A stretch of 64,000 nt of DNA from Aeromonas simiae. GTDB taxonomy: Bacteria; Pseudomonadota; Gammaproteobacteria; Enterobacterales; Aeromonadaceae. This document shows, piece after piece, positions 33,957 through 44,497 of the stretch (its first letter is position 1; every line of letters begins with the position of its first letter). The notes below the pieces were generated by a model. The model was not told where the DNA came from and ran no database searches. It saw nothing but the letters and a program-made list of their open reading frames with translations. Position numbers and translations under genes: made by a program. The stretch covers positions 1 to 64,000 of the forward strand of contig NZ_CDBY01000044.1 in NCBI RefSeq assembly GCF_000820125.1, written 5' to 3'.

Positions 33957-35783
33957 TCAGCCCCCCTGGCCACGCTGCCAGCTCTTGTCGATCAGGGTCA
34001 GCGGCGCCAGCGCCTTGCCACTGCGCTTGTCGGCCAGCACCTCTTGGCGTTTGTCCTCGTCAATCCAGAGCAGGCCACCCGAGCTGTGGGGGTAACCGTC
34101 CATCGGCCAGTAGAGCAAGTCCGGAGTGCTCTTGGTGGCCGGCACCGTCGGTAGCATCACGTAGCGCCAGCTGGCGGCCCGCACATAGTTGAGCTCATAG
34201 CCCGGCACGAAGATGGCCAGATCATAGATACGCTGCTGGATCTGGCGCGACAGCTCGGCCCGCTGGCCCAGATCGAACTCCTTGCCGTAGGCATTGATCA
34301 GCGTGTCGAGCGCCTTGTCGGCCACGTTGAAGAAGTTGTTGGTCTGCGGCTTGTTGGCGTTATCCGAATGAAACGACTCCCAATACTGGGGATAGAGGCC
34401 ACCGCCGCCCCAACCCAGCCAGGCTGCCTCGTGCTTTTTCTCCAGCATGGCCTTGAAGCCGGTGGCCCCGTCCACCAGGTTCAGCTCGAGATCGAGCCCC
34501 GCCTTCTTGGCCTCCTCTTTCAAGAAACTCAAGCGCTTGGCATGCTCGGAGACGGTGAAGGTGACCGCCAGGGTGAGGCGCTCCCCCTTGGCATTTTGCA
34601 AGATGCCGTCCGGCCCCTGCTTGGTGTAGCCGGCCTTGGCGAAGTAGTCGCGCGCTTTTTGCACGTCGTAACCGCGCTCAGGCAAGGCCATCTCGGTGAA
34701 GGGGCCAAACCCCGAGCCGAAGGTGGTGACCCGCACGTAATCGCCGCGCAGCACGGTGGCGATCATCTTGTCCATGTTGATGGCGTGCTCGATGCCCAGG
34801 CGCACATTGAGATCGGCCAGTTTCGGCACCGCCGTATTCAGGTGCAGCCCCTGACCGCCCTGCTTGGTGTCGGTATAGGCCATCACCTTCTGGATGTAGC
34901 CCTTGTCAAACTCCGGCCCCTTGGCTTTTTCATGCCACCAGGTGGGCTGGACCATCTCGAAGCTGTCGAGCTCCCCCTTCAGGAAGTGGCGAAAGGCGAT
35001 GTTCTGATCGCGGATCACCTTGATGTGCACCGTGTCGACGTTGAAGCGGTGCTTAAAGAAGCGATCGTCCTTGGCCCACCACGCCTTCTGACGGCTGAAG
35101 GTGACCGATTTGCCCTTCTTCACCTCGCTGATGACATAGGGCCCGGTGGTCGGCACGATAGCCCAGTTGTACTGTTTGACCCAGTTCGGGCCGAGCTTGT
35201 AGAAGTGCTTGGGCTGGGGCCACAGCTCGGTGGTGTTGAGCAAGTCCAGCTTGCCCTTGGCGCTGCCCGCCTTGACCTTGATGGTGTGCGCGTCGACCTT
35301 GCTCACCTCGACCACTTCGGTGGTGTAGTAGTTGTTGAACCAGGGCCCCTTGATGTGGGGCGAGCGCATCATCTCATAGCCGAAGGTGTAATCCTCGGGC
35401 ACGACCGGCTGGCCGTCAGACCACTTGGCGCGCGGGTCGAGCTTGAAGTAGACGGTCTGGTTGTCCGGGGCGATGGCCCAGTGAGTGGCGAGCGCCGGGA
35501 TGGGATTGCCCGTGTTGGGGTGAAAGCTGATCAGCCGCAGCTGGTTGTCGAGAATAAAGGAGCGAAACGACCCGTTGGAGTCGGGCCCCACGGTGCGAAA
35601 GGTGAGCGGGAAGCTGTCCACGTAGAGGTTCAGCGTCCCCCCCTGCTTGGCCTGCGGCGAAGCAAACACTGGGTCTGTGTCGTTGGTCTCCCAGATGAGC
35701 CCATCAGGCAAGGCATCGGCCCACACAAGCGAGCCGTTCACCAGCAGCATCAGGCCGCCTATCCATTTGATTTTATTATTCAT
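33957..35783 (-). CDS. yejA: YejA-like extracellular solute-binding protein, family 5
   Basis: 608 residues, usual for the class. After a signal peptide (cleavage near V-W-A-D) comes the two-lobed SBP_bac_5 fold; [14 protein letters not shown] is the family core motif. It lies in the order yejB-yejE-yejA, which supports the Yej (microcin C/peptide) subgroup over Opp/Dpp. Peptide preference is not deducible. It follows yejE by 53 bases and touches the next ATPase gene. Confidence 0.9.
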   Translation of the reverse strand: MNNKIKWIGGLMLLVNGSLVWADALPDGLIWETNDTDPVFASPQAKQGGTLNLYVDSFPLTFRTVGPDSNGSFRSFILDNQLRLISFHPNTGNPIPALATHWAIAPDNQTVYFKLDPRAKWSDGQPVVPEDYTFGYEMMRSPHIKGPWFNNYYTTEVVEVSKVDAHTIKVKAGSAKGKLDLLNTTELWPQPKHFYKLGPNWVKQYNWAIVPTTGPYVISEVKKGKSVTFSRQKAWWAKDDRFFKHRFNVDTVHIKVIRDQNIAFRHFLKGELDSFEMVQPTWWHEKAKGPEFDKGYIQKVMAYTDTKQGGQGLHLNTAVPKLADLNVRLGIEHAINMDKMIATVLRGDYVRVTTFGSGFGPFTEMALPERGYDVQKARDYFAKAGYTKQGPDGILQNAKGERLTLAVTFTVSEHAKRLSFLKEEAKKAGLDLELNLVDGATGFKAMLEKKHEAAWLGWGGGGLYPQYWESFHSDNANKPQTNNFFNVADKALDTLINAYGKEFDLGQRAELSRQIQQRIYDLAIFVPGYELNYVRAASWRYVMLPTVPATKSTPDLLYWPMDGYPHSSGGLLWIDEDKRQEVLADKRSGKALAPLTLIDKSWQRGQGG

Positions 35784-35836
35784 CCTAACACTCCAAAGCG
35801 CCCTTTAACGGCCGCAGCACCTCATTTGAAAAAGCA

Positions 35837-36880
35837 TCACTCGTAGCGGGTAAACTTGCGCGGATCGAACGCCTCGCGCACCGCCTCACCGATAAACGAG
35901 ACCATGATCAGCACGGCGCTCACCGCCGCCACCACTGAGCTTACGATCCAGATGGCGTCGAGGTTGTTGATCCCCTGGGAGAGCAGCTCCCCCCAGCTTG
36001 GGGTCGGCGGCGCCAGACCAAAGCCGAGGTAATCCAGCGCCGTCAGGGTCGAGATGTTGGCCACCACCGCAAACGGCGCCAGGGTCACCACCATCACCAG
36101 GGTATTGGGCAGTATATGGTGGAAGATGATGCGCCCGGTGCCCGCCCCCTGGGCACGCGCCGCCATCACGTAGTCGCGGGCCCGCTCCTTGTAGGTGAGG
36201 GTGCGCATGTACCAGGTGATCCCCATCCAGCCAAACAGCACGTTGATGCCGACAAACAGGCCGAAGTTGGGCTTGGTGAGCGACACCAGGATCATGATGA
36301 CGTAGAGAAAAGGGATCTGAGACCAGATCTCGATAAAGCGCTGTAACACAAGGTCAAACCGCCCACCGAGAAAGCCCATCAGACAACCGATGGCCACCCC
36401 GATGAGATAGCTGGCCACCAGCACTATGCCGGCAAAGGCGATGGCGATGCGAAAGCCGTACACCAGGCGCGCCAGCACGTCGCGCCCGCTGGTGTCGGTG
36501 CCGAGAAAATGGCGATCCGCCGCACTCGGGGCGTAAGGGGGGTAGGCATCTTGCTTGAAGTCCTGCTCATAGGGGTTCCATGGCACAAGAGGCAGCAGCA
36601 CCCAATCCCCCTGCCCCTCATCGGCCAGCTTGGCCTTGAGCTGGCGATAGTTGGTCTCGTAGTCGTAATCGAGGCCGAAACGGCTGCCGGGGATCACGTC
36701 GCCATAGGTGGGAAAGAGCCACTGCCCCTGATAGTGCACCACCAGGGCGCGGCTGTTGACCAGCAGCTCGGCCACACAGGAGAGCAGCACCAGGGCACTA
36801 AACAGCACAAACGAGTAGTAACCGCGCTTGATAGAGGCAAAGCGCTTGAATTTCTTGCGGGTAACGGGACTGAGCTGCAT
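35837..36880 (-). CDS. yejE: YejE-like peptide ABC permease
   Basis: 347 residues with six spans, an N-terminal soluble loop after the first span (about 45-140, the YejE/OppC style) and the permease coupling loop (A-A-R-A-Q-G-A-G-T-G-R-I-I-F-H-H-I-L-P-N). It carries D-T-S-G-R-D-V-L-A-R, the OppC signature. It forms the inner-membrane channel with YejB, three bases away. Confidence 0.93.
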   Translation of the reverse strand: MQLSPVTRKKFKRFASIKRGYYSFVLFSALVLLSCVAELLVNSRALVVHYQGQWLFPTYGDVIPGSRFGLDYDYETNYRQLKAKLADEGQGDWVLLPLVPWNPYEQDFKQDAYPPYAPSAADRHFLGTDTSGRDVLARLVYGFRIAIAFAGIVLVASYLIGVAIGCLMGFLGGRFDLVLQRFIEIWSQIPFLYVIMILVSLTKPNFGLFVGINVLFGWMGITWYMRTLTYKERARDYVMAARAQGAGTGRIIFHHILPNTLVMVVTLAPFAVVANISTLTALDYLGFGLAPPTPSWGELLSQGINNLDAIWIVSSVVAAVSAVLIMVSFIGEAVREAFDPRKFTRYE

Positions 36881-36883
36881 GGT

Positions 36884-37909
36884 TTACTCCCCGAAGCGCA
36901 CGCGTGGATCGACCAGGGCGACGCAGATATCCGAGAGGATGTTGCCAAGCAGCATCAGCACAGAGGTGATGGCCAGTATGCCCATCACGGTCGGGTAATC
37001 GCGCTCGACGATCGCCTCATAGCCGAGCAGGCCGATGCCGTCGATGTTGAAGATGGTCTCGATGAGGAAGGAGCCGCCGAAAAAGACGGTCAGCACGCTG
37101 CCGAAGTGGCTGGCGATGGGAATGAGGCTGTTACGCATGGCGTGACGGGTGACCGCCTGGCGAAACGGCAGCCCCTTGGCCACGGCGGTGCGCACATAAT
37201 CGGCCGACAGGTTCTCCATCAGGCTGTTTTTCATGGTCATGGTGAGCACGGCAAAATCGCCGATGGCGTAGGCGATGAGCGGCAGCAAGGCATGGGAAAA
37301 GACGCTCTTGACCTTGTCCCAGTTGCTCTCGAGATACTCGTAGTCGTCCCCCGGGAAGCCTCCCATCGGCAACCACTCGAGGTGAAACGCGAAGACGGTG
37401 ATGAGAAAGATCCCCACCACATAGGCCGGCAGCGCATAGGCGGTGTAGATGAACATGGAGCTGGCCGAGTCGAAGCGGCTGTTGTGACGCAGCGCCTTGG
37501 CGATGCCGAGCGGGAGTGAGACCAGATAGCTCAACAGAAAGGTCGCCACGCCGAAGAAGGCGGTGACCGGCAGGCGCTCCTTGATGAGATCCCACACCGG
37601 CTCGTAGTAGCGGGTCGATTCACCGAGATCGAGGCGAACCAGCTTCTGCAACCACTCCCAATAAGCGACCAGCATCGGCTTGTCGAGGCCGTAGAACGCC
37701 TTGAGCTCCTCGATCTGCTCGTCGGAGAGGGCCTGCCCCCCCTTGCTCGCCGTCGAGCGGTGTCCCTCCCCCTGGGCAACCTGGGCCTGCAACAGCATGC
37801 GCTCGACCGGCCCGCCGGGCACGAAGCGGGTAATGGTGAAGACGAGCAGGGTGATCCCGATAAACGTCGGGATGATGAGCAGCGCCCGACGTAGGAAATA
37901 CGACAGCAT
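36884..37909 (-). CDS. yejB: YejB-like peptide ABC permease
   Basis: 341 residues: the first span opens with Y-F-L-R-R-A-L-L-I-I-P, R-F-V-P-G-G-P-V-E-R follows, and the coupling loop reads R-T-A-V-A-K-G-L-P-F-R-Q-A-V-T-R-H. D-I-C-V-A-L-V-D-P-R-V closes the protein, as in YejB/OppB. First gene of the operon; its promoter must lie in the 720-bp gap to the right. Confidence 0.93.
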   Translation of the reverse strand: MLSYFLRRALLIIPTFIGITLLVFTITRFVPGGPVERMLLQAQVAQGEGHRSTASKGGQALSDEQIEELKAFYGLDKPMLVAYWEWLQKLVRLDLGESTRYYEPVWDLIKERLPVTAFFGVATFLLSYLVSLPLGIAKALRHNSRFDSASSMFIYTAYALPAYVVGIFLITVFAFHLEWLPMGGFPGDDYEYLESNWDKVKSVFSHALLPLIAYAIGDFAVLTMTMKNSLMENLSADYVRTAVAKGLPFRQAVTRHAMRNSLIPIASHFGSVLTVFFGGSFLIETIFNIDGIGLLGYEAIVERDYPTVMGILAITSVLMLLGNILSDICVALVDPRVRFGE

Positions 37910-38630
37910 GGTGGCTTCGTCCTTATTGTTTTATTGTGGCCAGTCACTTCCTGTGGCTGGTCCCATCCTTCCTGGCATGTCTGACTGGACTATCATGTGA
38001 ATCCAAATGATCAGCAGGGCCACTGTAAAAGCTCCGCAACAAAAATCAAGTACCCTTGGCACAAGCTCGCCTTTTGCAGAGAAACATCTCACTTCATGCA
38101 ATTCGAAGCATTATTCTGCATTCGCATCGACATGGTGCATCACGCCCCAATATAGCGCATCAGCCTCGATACTCTCTATATATCCAGCCACCATGCAACA
38201 AACCCAAAACATTGAAAACAAAGCAATAAAAAACACAACACTCAAAGTTGAGCTTGGCGGATGGTGAAAAGAAAAACGTTTTACATCATTCGCAGCCAGT
38301 GCGTTGGTTTCAGAGGAATACTCTGAACGGAAGGGAGAATTTAGAATAACGTTTAATATGACCCTGATTATTCAATAAAGTTCCACTTTGGCATTTAATG
38401 CCACCATGCTGCGTCAGTTTTGTGGGGAATGTCAGAAAAAACCCACACGACTCAGATAAATAAACTGTCGTTAATGCTTTTTTCAGAAAAAACGTGAACC
38501 CCGTCTCTTTTTATCCCCGCCTTCTTACACAATTGACGCCCTCCTCCGAATCTTGATAAGCGTATTGCAACGTCGCCATAGAGCGTGCGTTTGGAAGCAA
38601 ACAAAATAAACAATCAGGAAGGATACTGCG
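37910..38630. other. 721-bp AT-rich intergenic region between yejB and the TonB receptor
   Basis: Both flanking genes point away from this gap, so it should hold two promoters. The open frame at 38007-38267 reads low-complexity Ser/Thr/Lys with no ribosome site and is not believed. An 11-base direct repeat TCAGAAAAAAC occurs at 38432-38442 and 38483-38493. I found no convincing Fur or CRP site. AAGGA at 38618-38622 serves the receptor start. Confidence 0.6.
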
Positions 38631-41240
38631 ATGCTAAGGAAAAGCAGGCTTTCTGCTGCGATCGCGCTCGCCTTGGTGAGCGCTGCAGCAGCGGCCCCCT
38701 CTGTCTTTGCCGCCGAAGAGGGGCAGAATGTCGAGAAGCTTCAAAAGATCAAGGTGACCGGGTCGCGCATCTCTCGCGTCGACGTGGAAGGGGCCACCCC
38801 TGTGGTCTCCGTCTCCAAGGTCAAGATCGAACAATCCGGCCAGCAGACGGTCGCCGACTACCTCAAGCAAGCCTCTTACAACTCCTTCGGGGGTTACTCC
38901 GCCCAGTCCGGCAGCTCCTTCCAGTCCCAGGCCACCGTCGGCCTGCGCGGCTTGGGCTCGGAGCGCACCCTGGTGCTGCTCAACGGCAAACGAGTGGCCG
39001 GCTCCCCCACCATGGGCGGCACCGCCATCAACCTCAACACCATCCCCATGTCTGCGGTGGAGCGGGTCGAGGTCAACCTCGACGGCGGCTCGGCCATCTA
39101 CGGCTCTGACGCCATCGGTGGCGTGGTCAACGTGGTGCTCAAGGAGGGGTACGAGGGGCTGGAGTTCCAGGGGCGCCTCGGCAGCCCGACCGAAGACGGG
39201 GGCGACGAGAAGAGCGGCTCCATCCTGGCCGGTATCGCCGGGGAGAAGGGCTCCCTGATGGCCGTCTACGAGCACGACAAGAAAGACATCATCTATGCCC
39301 GCGATCGCGACTACCTCTCCAAGCAGGGGAATAACGCGCCGAGCGTCTATGGCCGCAACGTGGAAGGGATCACCGGCACCGATGCCGATGGCAAGCCAAC
39401 CTGGAGCTACGGCCCGCTGGCCGGTGCCACCAATGCCGACGGCACCTGTAAGGAGCCGTTCGTCAATCACGATGGGGGGTGCAACTTCAACTACGGCAAG
39501 TTTGCCGCCACCACCGCCTCGCGCAGCCGTGACACCCTGTATGTGAATGGCCGCTATCACATCAACGACAGCGTCGACTTCGTGCCGCAGCTCATCGCCT
39601 CGCGCGTCGAGAGCTTCGGCCGCTTCGCCCCGGCCGCCGGCAGCTTCGCCGTTGACCCGAGCAATCCGAAGAACGCCCAGTTCTTCACCGACAACGGCCT
39701 GGATGCCGCCGCCACCCTGGGCGCCGGCGAGATGGCCTACGCCTACTACCGCTTCAACAACGTCGGCACCCGCGACAACCTGGTCACCGACACCACCGGC
39801 TCCATGAACCTGGGCTTCGAAGGCACGCTGCCGACCGAGAGCGTGGGCGACATGCAGTGGAACGCCGGCTACATGTACTCCAAGACCGACAACAAGGAGA
39901 ACGGCACCGGTTACGTGCTCAAGTCCGCCGCCCAGCAGGCGGTGGCCGACGGCAAGCTGGTTAAGGGCGAGTTTGATGCCAGCACCACCGCCTCCATGAC
40001 CGCCGACACCAGCCGCCGCTCCACCATGGATTTCTACCAGTGGTATGCCGGGGTCCAGTGGGACATGGGCGAACTGCCGGCCGGGCCGGTGAGCTGGTAC
40101 GCCGGTGCCGAGTACAACGACTGGGTCTATGAGGACAAGTACGATGCCCAGTCCGAGGCCGGCAACGTCATCGGCTCCTCCGGTAACTCCTCCGGTGGCG
40201 AGCGCGACGTGACCGCCCTCTACCTCGAAACCCTGGTGCCGGTCACCGAACAGGTCGAGCTGAGCGTCGCCGGTCGCTACGACAAGTACAGCGACTTTGG
40301 CAGCGCCTTCTCGCCCAAGGCCAGCGTGCGCTACCAGCCGCTCGACAACCTGATGCTGCGGACCTCCTGGTCCCGTTCGTTCCGCGCCCCGAGCCTGAGC
40401 GATCTCTACTCGGCCGACTCCTTCTCTGCCGACTGGGGCAAGGACTATGTCTACTGCCAGGCCAACGGCATCGCCGCTGCCGACTGCCCGAACCAGCAGT
40501 ACGACACCACCCGCACCTCCAACGAGGATCTCAAGGAGGAGACCGCCGACACCTGGAACTTCGGTTTCAGCTACAGCCCGCTTGAGGATCTCAACCTCTC
40601 GCTGGACTACTACACCATCAAGATCGACGACGTGATCCAGCTCAACTCGTTGCAGTCGCTCATCTATGACGAACTCAACAACGGCGGCTCGCCGTACATA
40701 GTTCGTAACAGCCAGGGCAAGATCAAGGGCGCCACCGCCCCCATGGTCAACCTCGGCACCCTGAAGACCAGCGGTCTCGACTTCAAGCTCGACTACCGTT
40801 ACGACTTCCCGATGGCGACCGTGCGCTATGACTTCGGCGGCACCTACATCCTCAAGTTTGAGGAGGGCCTCTACGCCGGTGGTCCCTCGGTGGACAAGAT
40901 CGGCTGGAACGGCCTGCCGCAGATGCGCTTCAACTCAGGGGTCGGCGTCAACGTGCCCCAGTGGTGGAACATGGATGCCTATCTGAGCGCCAACTACATC
41001 GACTCCCAGAGCCAGGACTACATCGCCGACACCGGCAAGGAAGTGGGCCACATCGCCTCCAACACCGTCTGGAATATCAACGTGGGCGTCCAGACCCCGT
41101 GGGACGGCAAGGTGCAGGTCGGCGTGAAGAACATGTTCAACCGCGAGCCCTCCCTCGAGAGCGACGGCTTCACCTACGACGAGAACATCTACAGCATCGA
41201 CGGCCGTGTCTACTACCTCGACTACACCCAGAAATTCTGA
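38631..41240 (+). CDS. Large TonB-dependent receptor heading a dedicated TonB2 module
   Basis: 869 residues. Signal peptide (to S-V-F-A-A), N-terminal segment K-I-K-V-T-G-S-R-I-S-R as TonB box region, plug domain (G-S-E-R-T-L-V-L-L-N-G-K-R and D-G-G-S-A-I-Y-G-S-D-A-I-G-G-V-V-N) and a C-terminal barrel closing Y-L-D-Y-T-Q-K-F. The type resembles Xanthomonas/Caulobacter/Oar-like receptors for sugars, peptides or other nutrients rather than classic ferric receptors. Its ligand is unknown. The energising proteins follow directly in the same orientation. Confidence 0.93.
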   Translation: MLRKSRLSAAIALALVSAAAAAPSVFAAEEGQNVEKLQKIKVTGSRISRVDVEGATPVVSVSKVKIEQSGQQTVADYLKQASYNSFGGYSAQSGSSFQSQATVGLRGLGSERTLVLLNGKRVAGSPTMGGTAINLNTIPMSAVERVEVNLDGGSAIYGSDAIGGVVNVVLKEGYEGLEFQGRLGSPTEDGGDEKSGSILAGIAGEKGSLMAVYEHDKKDIIYARDRDYLSKQGNNAPSVYGRNVEGITGTDADGKPTWSYGPLAGATNADGTCKEPFVNHDGGCNFNYGKFAATTASRSRDTLYVNGRYHINDSVDFVPQLIASRVESFGRFAPAAGSFAVDPSNPKNAQFFTDNGLDAAATLGAGEMAYAYYRFNNVGTRDNLVTDTTGSMNLGFEGTLPTESVGDMQWNAGYMYSKTDNKENGTGYVLKSAAQQAVADGKLVKGEFDASTTASMTADTSRRSTMDFYQWYAGVQWDMGELPAGPVSWYAGAEYNDWVYEDKYDAQSEAGNVIGSSGNSSGGERDVTALYLETLVPVTEQVELSVAGRYDKYSDFGSAFSPKASVRYQPLDNLMLRTSWSRSFRAPSLSDLYSADSFSADWGKDYVYCQANGIAAADCPNQQYDTTRTSNEDLKEETADTWNFGFSYSPLEDLNLSLDYYTIKIDDVIQLNSLQSLIYDELNNGGSPYIVRNSQGKIKGATAPMVNLGTLKTSGLDFKLDYRYDFPMATVRYDFGGTYILKFEEGLYAGGPSVDKIGWNGLPQMRFNSGVGVNVPQWWNMDAYLSANYIDSQSQDYIADTGKEVGHIASNTVWNINVGVQTPWDGKVQVGVKNMFNREPSLESDGFTYDENIYSIDGRVYYLDYTQKF

Positions 41241-41331
41241 TCGGCCTACCGGCTGATGAGAGACCCAGGCCGGCCCTGATCGGGCCGGCCTTGCCCAACG
41301 TCCAAGGAAGTTACGGAGATAGGGTAATTCT

Positions 41332-42117
41332 ATGAAAACAAGGACTAATAAAATGAAGAGAGCGCTTCTGGGCAGCCTGGCTTCGGCCGCCCTGTTGACC
41401 AGCTTCGCCGTGAGTGCCGCCACCGCCACCCAGACGGTCGACACCCAAACTGCCACCGACCAAGCCGCCAAGGCCTCCCAGCAGAAGATCGACCACTACG
41501 CCGACTCCGCCGAAAGCGCCCTGGCCCAGTACAAGAGCGCCCTGCGCCAGCTCGACAGCCTCACCACCTACAACCAACAGGTCGCCAAGATGGTCGAGTC
41601 CCAGCGCAGCGAGCTGACCTCGATGGAGCGTCAAATCGCCCAGATCGACCAGACCAGCACCGAGGTGGTGCCCCTGATGCTCAAGATGATCGACGCCCTC
41701 GAGCAGTTCGTGGCCCTCGATCTGCCGTTCCAAAAGCGCGAGCGCGAGGAGCGCGTGGCGGCCCTCACCGATCTGATGAACCGCGCCGACGTCACCATCT
41801 CCGAGAAGTACCGCAAGATCCTCGAGGCCTACCAGATTGAGGAGGGGTTTAGCCGCTCCATCGAGGCCTACAAGGCCAGCTTGCAGCAAAAAGATGGCAG
41901 CGAGAAGACCTATGAGTTCCTGCGAGTGGGCCGCATCGCCCTGCTCTACCAGTCTCCGGACGGTCAGGAGACCGGCATGTGGAACAAGAAGAGCCGCCAG
42001 TGGGAAGCCCTACCCCAGGAGTATCGCAGCGCCGTCGAACAGGGCCTGCGCATCGCCAAAAAACAAGCGCCCCCCGCCCTGATCAAGCTGCCGGTCCAAA
42101 CTGCGGAGAAAGCATAA
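41332..42117 (+). CDS. DUF3450 periplasmic coiled-coil protein
   Basis: 261 residues. A signal peptide (S-F-A-V-S-A-A) precedes a long helical, Gln/Glu/Ala-rich coiled coil (about 30-130), then T-S-T-E-V-V-P-L-M-L-K-M and a C-terminal part with R-I-A-L-L-Y-Q-S-P-D-G-Q. DUF3450 genes sit before ttpC/exbB in TonB2-type clusters. Start could be ATG 41332 or ATG 41353, the latter preceded by AAGGA and giving a more standard signal peptide. It overlaps ttpC by one base (TAATG). Confidence 0.88.
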   Translation: MKTRTNKMKRALLGSLASAALLTSFAVSAATATQTVDTQTATDQAAKASQQKIDHYADSAESALAQYKSALRQLDSLTTYNQQVAKMVESQRSELTSMERQIAQIDQTSTEVVPLMLKMIDALEQFVALDLPFQKREREERVAALTDLMNRADVTISEKYRKILEAYQIEEGFSRSIEAYKASLQQKDGSEKTYEFLRVGRIALLYQSPDGQETGMWNKKSRQWEALPQEYRSAVEQGLRIAKKQAPPALIKLPVQTAEKA

Positions 42118-43484
42118 TGAACGCCATCAAACACGCCGTCGCCGCCCTGATCGCCGGCGCCGCCCTCTTCACCCTGCCGATCAGCGCGGCCGAACCACCG
42201 GCCGATCTCAACGCCCTGCTGAGCCAGCTCAAGAGCGAGAGCGCCGCCGAGTCCAAGCTCAACGCCGAGCGCGAGGCCCGCTTCCTCGCCGACAAGAACC
42301 AGCAGGCCGCCCTGCTGGCCAAGGCCAAGGCCGAACTCAGCGCCGAGCTGGCCCGCGGCGAGAAGCTCAAGGCCAGCTTCGATGCCAATGACAAGCAGCT
42401 CACCGAGCTGACCGAAACCCTGCGCCAGCGCTCTGGCAACATGGGCGAGATGTTCGGGGTGCTGCGCCAGTTCGCCGGCGAGTTTCGCGGCATCTTCAAC
42501 AACTCGGCGCTACGCCTGCAATACCCCGAGCAGGGCAAGCTGCTGGCCAAGCTGGCCGACAGCAAGGAGCTTCCCTCCAGCGACGAGCTGGCCCAGTTCT
42601 GGACCACCCTACTGAGCCGCATGGTCGACGCCGGCAAGGTGACCCAGTTCCCGGCCACCGTGGTGTATGGCGAGGGCAACCAGGGCGAACACACAGTGAC
42701 CCAGATCAGCGAGTTCAACACCCTGGCCGACGGCAAGTACCTCTCCTTCATCCCCGAGACCGGCAAGTTCGAACAGCTGCCGCGCCAGCCCGACAGCGCC
42801 ATCCTCCAGCCGGTGAGCGACTTCGAGCAGGCCGACGGCAGCGTCAAGCCCATCTACATCGACCCCTCCCGCGGCGTGATCCTCTCGCTGCTGGTGCAGA
42901 CCCCCAACCTCAAGGAGCGCCTCGACCAGGGAGGTGAAGTCGGCTACGTCATCATGGCGCTCGGCCTGCTCGGCCTGCTGCTGGCCCTGTTCTGCGGTGC
43001 CCGCCTCTCCCTATTGGGCCGCGCCATGCGCAAGCAGCTCAAGTCCGACAGCGCCATCAAGGGCAACCCGATCGGCGAGATGTTGGAGGCCTATCAGGCC
43101 CACCGCGGCGACAACATCGAGGATCTCGAGTCCAAGTTCGACGAGATCATCCTCAAGCAGGTGCCCAAGCTCGAGAAGGGGCTGAGCGTGCTCAAGCTGA
43201 TCGCCTCGGTGGCGCCGCTGCTCGGCCTGCTCGGTACCGTGGTGGGGATGATCGCCACCTTCCAGGCCATCACCCTGTTCGGCACCGGCGATCCCAAGCT
43301 GATGGCCGGCGGCATCTCCGAGGCCCTAGTGACCACCATGCAGGGTCTGGTGGTGGCCGTGCCCATCCTGTTCCTCTACACCATGGTGCAGACCCAGAGC
43401 CGCCGCCTGATCCAGTTGCTGGAAGAGCAGAGCGCCGGTTACGTGGCCCGCTATCAGGAGCGCCTGCACGCCAAGGCAGCGTAA
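42117..43484 (+). CDS. ttpC: TtpC-like long ExbB-family proton channel protein
   Basis: 455 residues: signal peptide (I-S-A-A-E), a periplasmic coiled coil (about 30-110), then the MotA/TolQ/ExbB domain with three spans at about 280-300, 360-385 and 410-430 (A-P-L-L-G-L-L-G-T-V-V-G-M and G-G-I-S-E-A-L-V-T-T). In Vibrio, TtpC is an extra essential subunit of the TonB2 system. It follows DUF3450 without a gap. The longer open frame from 41979 reads through the preceding gene. Confidence 0.9.
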   Translation: MNAIKHAVAALIAGAALFTLPISAAEPPADLNALLSQLKSESAAESKLNAEREARFLADKNQQAALLAKAKAELSAELARGEKLKASFDANDKQLTELTETLRQRSGNMGEMFGVLRQFAGEFRGIFNNSALRLQYPEQGKLLAKLADSKELPSSDELAQFWTTLLSRMVDAGKVTQFPATVVYGEGNQGEHTVTQISEFNTLADGKYLSFIPETGKFEQLPRQPDSAILQPVSDFEQADGSVKPIYIDPSRGVILSLLVQTPNLKERLDQGGEVGYVIMALGLLGLLLALFCGARLSLLGRAMRKQLKSDSAIKGNPIGEMLEAYQAHRGDNIEDLESKFDEIILKQVPKLEKGLSVLKLIASVAPLLGLLGTVVGMIATFQAITLFGTGDPKLMAGGISEALVTTMQGLVVAVPILFLYTMVQTQSRRLIQLLEEQSAGYVARYQERLHAKAA

Positions 43485-43494
43485 GGAGACGTCC

Positions 43495-44022
43495 ATGTGG
43501 TTCTGGTTGATTGAGGAGATCGAGGCGCTGCGCTACTTCCTCGGTCTGGGGGGAGAGGTGCTGGTTGCCCTCTTCTTCCTGACCCTGATGATGTGGGCGC
43601 TGCTGCTGGAGCGCTGGCTCTATTTCCGCACCGTCTACCCGCAACAGGTCAAGGAGACCCGCTCGCTTTGGCTGGCGCGCGGCGATCACCGCTCCTGGTC
43701 GGCCAAGCAGATCCGCCGCGAGCTGGTCTCCCGGGTCGCCATGGCCGTCGACAAGGGGATGCCGATCATCAAGGTGCTGATCGCCCTGTGTCCGCTGATG
43801 GGGCTGCTGGGGACCGTGGTCGGCATGGTGCAGGTGTTTGACACCCTGGCCATCACCGGCACCGGCTCGCCGCGCGCCATGGCCTCCGGCATCTCCAAGG
43901 CCACGGTACCGACCATGGCCGGCATGATTGCCGCCCTCTCCGGGCTGTTCTTCGTCAACCGCCTCGACCACAGGGCCAAACTGGCGGTCGAGAAGCTGGA
44001 AGACAGCCTGAAACACGGTTAA
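43495..44022 (+). CDS. exbB: ExbB (TonB2 system)
   Basis: 175 residues, short as in ExbB2 proteins. Three spans: about 20-40, 85-110 and 130-150, the last two holding G-L-L-G-T-V-V-G-M-V and the A-S-G-I-S-K-A-T-V-P-T motif that lines the proton path. With ExbD it converts proton flow into motion of TonB. Follows ttpC by ten bases. Confidence 0.94.
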   Translation: MWFWLIEEIEALRYFLGLGGEVLVALFFLTLMMWALLLERWLYFRTVYPQQVKETRSLWLARGDHRSWSAKQIRRELVSRVAMAVDKGMPIIKVLIALCPLMGLLGTVVGMVQVFDTLAITGTGSPRAMASGISKATVPTMAGMIAALSGLFFVNRLDHRAKLAVEKLEDSLKHG

Positions 44023-44073
44023 TGCAGGAAGCACAGGCCGGGGCTCCCCCCGGCCGCACAAGGAGTTCTAGCT

Positions 44074-44481
44074 ATGAGAAAACGTCACAGCGACAGCGGG
44101 GCAGACGAGGCGGCCATCGACCTCACCCCCATGCTGGACATCGTGTTCATCATGCTCATCTTCTTCATCGTCACCACCTCCTTCGTCAAGGAGTCCGGGG
44201 TCGAGATCAACCGTCCGAGCGCCAGCACGGCCGAGACGGTGAAGAAGGGCAACATCATGGTCGCCGTGCGCGCCAATGGCCAGGTCTGGATCGACAAGCG
44301 CAGCGTCGAGGTGGGGGCCGTGCGCGCCAACGTCGAGCGGCTGCGGGCCGAAAACCCCGAGAGCGCCGTGGTGATCCAGGCCGATACCGAGTCCCGCTCC
44401 GGGCTGGTGGTTGAGGTGATGGATCAGATCCGCATGGCCGGCGTGCAGAACATCTCGATCGCCGCCAGCAAGAGCAGCTGA
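44074..44481 (+). CDS. exbD: ExbD (TonB2 system)
   Basis: 135 residues. One span contains the essential Asp in L-T-P-M-L-D-I-V-F-I-M-L-I-F-F-I-V-T-T, and the periplasmic domain ends A-G-V-Q-N-I-S-I-A. It partners ExbB; only one Asp is in the span, as expected. AAGGAG stands eleven bases before the ATG. Located 51 bases after exbB. Confidence 0.95.
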   Translation: MRKRHSDSGADEAAIDLTPMLDIVFIMLIFFIVTTSFVKESGVEINRPSASTAETVKKGNIMVAVRANGQVWIDKRSVEVGAVRANVERLRAENPESAVVIQADTESRSGLVVEVMDQIRMAGVQNISIAASKSS

Positions 44482-44497
44482 GGCCGGAGGGAGCCCC

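Noticed and set aside
38007-38267. 86-codon plus-strand frame in the intergenic gap
   Set aside because: No ribosome site and low-complexity composition unlike neighbouring genes.
41979-42116. N-terminal extension of ttpC
   Set aside because: It reads through DUF3450 in another frame; the signal peptide starts at 42117.
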